From Aquibium sp. A9E412 (GTDB lineage: Bacteria; Pseudomonadota; Alphaproteobacteria; Rhizobiales; Rhizobiaceae), in the NCBI RefSeq assembly GCF_030398335.1, contig NZ_JAOAOP010000002.1, positions 124,001-188,000 of the forward strand: a stretch of 64,000 nt of DNA. The letters are read 5' to 3'. Position numbers and translations under genes: made by a program. A model generated the notes under the pieces. It saw only the letters and a list, made by a program, of their open reading frames with translations, made no database searches and was not told the DNA's origin. Of the stretch, positions 62,487 to 64,000 are shown piece by piece (position 1 is the stretch's first letter; every line of letters begins with the position of its first letter).

Positions 62487-63698
62487 ATGACGAGCCTCAT
62501 CGAACGCTATATCTTCCGGCGCGTCCTGGGCCTGGCGCTGGTGATGCTGATCGCCAGCACGACGATCGTTCTGATCACGCAGATCCTCATCCGCATCAAC
62601 GTCATCACCACCTCCGGCGAGGCGCTGGTGACGTTCCTGAAGATCGCCGCCTTCCTGGTGCCGTCGATGATCGTCGTGGTCATGCCCTTCGCGCTGCTGA
62701 TCGCGGCCACCCGGGTGTTCGACGGCATGAACGGCGATTCGGAGCTTTCGGTGCTCGAGGCCTCCGGCAAGTCGCCGCGCACCACCGCCCGGCCGGTTCT
62801 CGTGCTGGCGCTGATCACCAGCCTGGTGACGCTCGGCATCTCGCTGGCCGCCGAGCCGTGGGCCAACCGCAAGCTGCGCGACGTGCTGACCAATGCCGGG
62901 GCCGACCTGCTGCAGGTCGCCATCCAGGCCGGCACCTTCACCGCGCTCGACGAGAACCTCTACGTGCAGATCGGCGAGCAGCTTCCCGGCGGCACGCTCG
63001 GTCAGATCCTGCTCGTCGACCTGCGCGACGATGAGCAGGACCTGATCTACTACGCCAAGCGCGGCGTGCTGCTGCGCGACGAGAGGCGCGACCTGCTCTT
63101 GCTGCGCGAGGGCGAGCTGCACCGCAAGAGCCGCGAGACGGGCGAGCTGTGGTTCGTGCGCTTCGAGACCAGCGGCCTCGACCTGTCCGACTTCCGGCCG
63201 GCGATGGGCGAGGCCAACTACCTGCCCAAGGAGTACGACACCGGCTTCCTGCTCGACCCCGACCCGGAGAACCATCTCGCCAAACACGTGCCGCATCTGC
63301 TGCGCTCGGAGCTGCACCGGCGGCTGACAGACTGGCTCTACGCCTTCCTGTTCGGCGTCATCGCCGTCTATTTCGCCAGCCGCGCGCGCTCCAACCGCGA
63401 GGAGCAGATGTGGAACCTCACCGTCGCCTTCGCCATCGCGCTCGCGCTGCGCGGGGCGGGCTTCCTGGTGATCAACGAGGCGGGCGAGAGCACGGCGGTG
63501 GCGGTGCTCGCCTATGCGCTGCCGGTCGGCGCGTCGGCCGCCTTCCTCGCCCTGCTGCTGCTCGGCCGCCAGGCACACGTGCCGCAGAAGCTGGTCGACC
63601 GCGTGACGCGGCAGGTCGAGACGGCCGGCGCCCGGCTCGAGCGGCTGCAGCTGCGCATGAAGGGGTATCGCGGCCGCGGCGCGGAGAGCCGGCCATGA
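62487..63698 (+). CDS. lptF: LPS export permease LptF
   Basis: YjgP/YjgQ-family permease of 403 residues of the LptB2FG extractor. Three helices (about 13-35, 50-75, 100-120) precede a beta-jellyroll periplasmic domain (about 130-265) and three C-terminal helices (about 285-365). The coupling-helix region FDGMNGDSELSVLEASGKSP near 77 contacts LptB. The jellyroll passes LPS to LptC. The tail after 365 is basic and soluble. ATG 62487 is preferred over the upstream in-frame GTG-like start. The stop overlaps lptG (ATGA). Confidence 0.94.
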   Translation: MTSLIERYIFRRVLGLALVMLIASTTIVLITQILIRINVITTSGEALVTFLKIAAFLVPSMIVVVMPFALLIAATRVFDGMNGDSELSVLEASGKSPRTTARPVLVLALITSLVTLGISLAAEPWANRKLRDVLTNAGADLLQVAIQAGTFTALDENLYVQIGEQLPGGTLGQILLVDLRDDEQDLIYYAKRGVLLRDERRDLLLLREGELHRKSRETGELWFVRFETSGLDLSDFRPAMGEANYLPKEYDTGFLLDPDPENHLAKHVPHLLRSELHRRLTDWLYAFLFGVIAVYFASRARSNREEQMWNLTVAFAIALALRGAGFLVINEAGESTAVAVLAYALPVGASAAFLALLLLGRQAHVPQKLVDRVTRQVETAGARLERLQLRMKGYRGRGAESRP

Positions 63699-64000
63699 TG
63701 GGCGGCACGCTGTTCTTCTACTTCATGCGCCGCTACGCGGTGCTCACCGCGCAGATCTTTCTCGGCCTGCTGATCATCGCCTATCTGGCCGACTTCACCG
63801 AGTTCTCGCGCCGCGCGTCGAGCTGGGAGGGCTTCAGCTTCTCGGCCGGCCTGCTGCTGTCGCTGCTCAAGGTGCCGTTCATCGTGCAGACGGCGATCCC
63901 CTTCATCATCCTGTTCTCGGCGATCACCGCGCTGGTCAACTTCAACCGCAAGCACGAGCTCGTCATCGCGCGCGCCGCCGGGGTCTCGGCCTGGCAGTTC
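63695..64000 (+). CDS. lptG: LPS export permease LptG (truncated by window end)
   Basis: The first 102 codons of the second YjgP/YjgQ permease. Helix 1 (FMRRYAVLTAQIFLGLLIIAYLADF) and helix 2 (VPFIVQTAIPFIILFSAITALVN) are present. The coupling segment NRKHELVIARAAGVSAWQF ends exactly at the window edge. LptG pairs with LptF. Start ATG 63695 overlaps the lptF stop; ATG 63698 is an equally good alternative one codon later. Confidence 0.93.
   Translation, partial: MMGGTLFFYFMRRYAVLTAQIFLGLLIIAYLADFTEFSRRASSWEGFSFSAGLLLSLLKVPFIVQTAIPFIILFSAITALVNFNRKHELVIARAAGVSAWQF

Overview
The window is 64 kb of chromosomal DNA of very high G+C (near 70% by eye) with tightly packed genes. Content and gene order point to an alphaproteobacterium of the order Hyphomicrobiales (Rhizobiales). 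The main markers are an aapJQMP general amino-acid ABC operon divergent from metC, an HdaA-type DnaA regulator, a Bpt leucyltransferase, an NDUFS4-like complex I subunit, an FeS-type bacterial photolyase, an HWE/HisKA_2 sensor kinase, a BigR/SqrR-type persulfide regulon and an Omp25/RopB-like porin. Most of the window is core genome. No prophage, CRISPR array, rRNA operon or intact transposase was seen.

Layout. 0-6.6 kb: RDD protein, SLC13 permease with TrkA-C domains, bpt, a DMT exporter, a CHAD protein and a Na/Ca-exchanger-like protein. 6.7-13.7 kb: parC, a secreted esterase, an unidentified secreted protein, pyroglutamyl peptidase and aspS. 13.9-16.9 kb: a persulfide operon (CX4R sulfurtransferase, persulfide dioxygenase, ArsR regulator) followed by an MFS transporter. 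17-22.3 kb: RNase D, then convergent ppx-ppk (polyphosphate). 22.3-29.8 kb: FAD monooxygenase, aapJQMP and metC. 29.9-33.7 kb: photolyase, diguanylate cyclase, sensor kinase. 33.7-35 kb: tRNA-Arg(TCT) with a small AT-rich insertion, an NDUFS4-like gene and tRNA-Pro(TGG). 35-39.3 kb: hdaA, AI-2E-type permease, CDP-alcohol phosphatidyltransferase, purMN. 39.3-39.76 kb: a cluster of palindromic intergenic repeats. 39.8-50.9 kb: molybdopterin oxidoreductase, rlmJ, RNase T2, GST, porin, Ca/Na antiporter, SDR, uvrC, pgsA, moaDE. 51-64 kb: GGDEF-EAL protein, ndk, a divergent GST/DinB pair, ABC-F/crotonase/HAD, pepA-holC-unknown membrane gene, PAP2 phosphatase, lptF and the start of lptG.

The most unusual locus is 33.7-34.35 kb. 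An AT-rich segment of about 426 bp lies immediately upstream of tRNA-Arg(TCT). It is bounded by a perfect 40-bp direct repeat of tRNA bases 1-36 plus 3 bp of leader. The arrangement fits a tiny element that entered through the anticodon. It appears to have supplied the tRNA with a new 5' half and a new promoter, displacing the original 5' half to 34293-34332. It carries one 91-residue ORF of unknown function and no integrase. On the other side of the tRNA are two tandem 21-bp repeats that resemble a solo insertion-sequence end.

Several regulatory signals can be read directly. There are two sigma-EcfG-type promoters (GGAAC-N16-CGTT) before the CHAD and porin genes. A palindrome overlaps the promoter of the persulfide operon, whose ArsR regulator has two cysteines 66 residues apart. 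A 15-bp dyad lies between the divergent GST and DinB genes. Three strong hairpin terminators follow aapJ, the porin gene and the GGDEF-EAL/ndk convergence.
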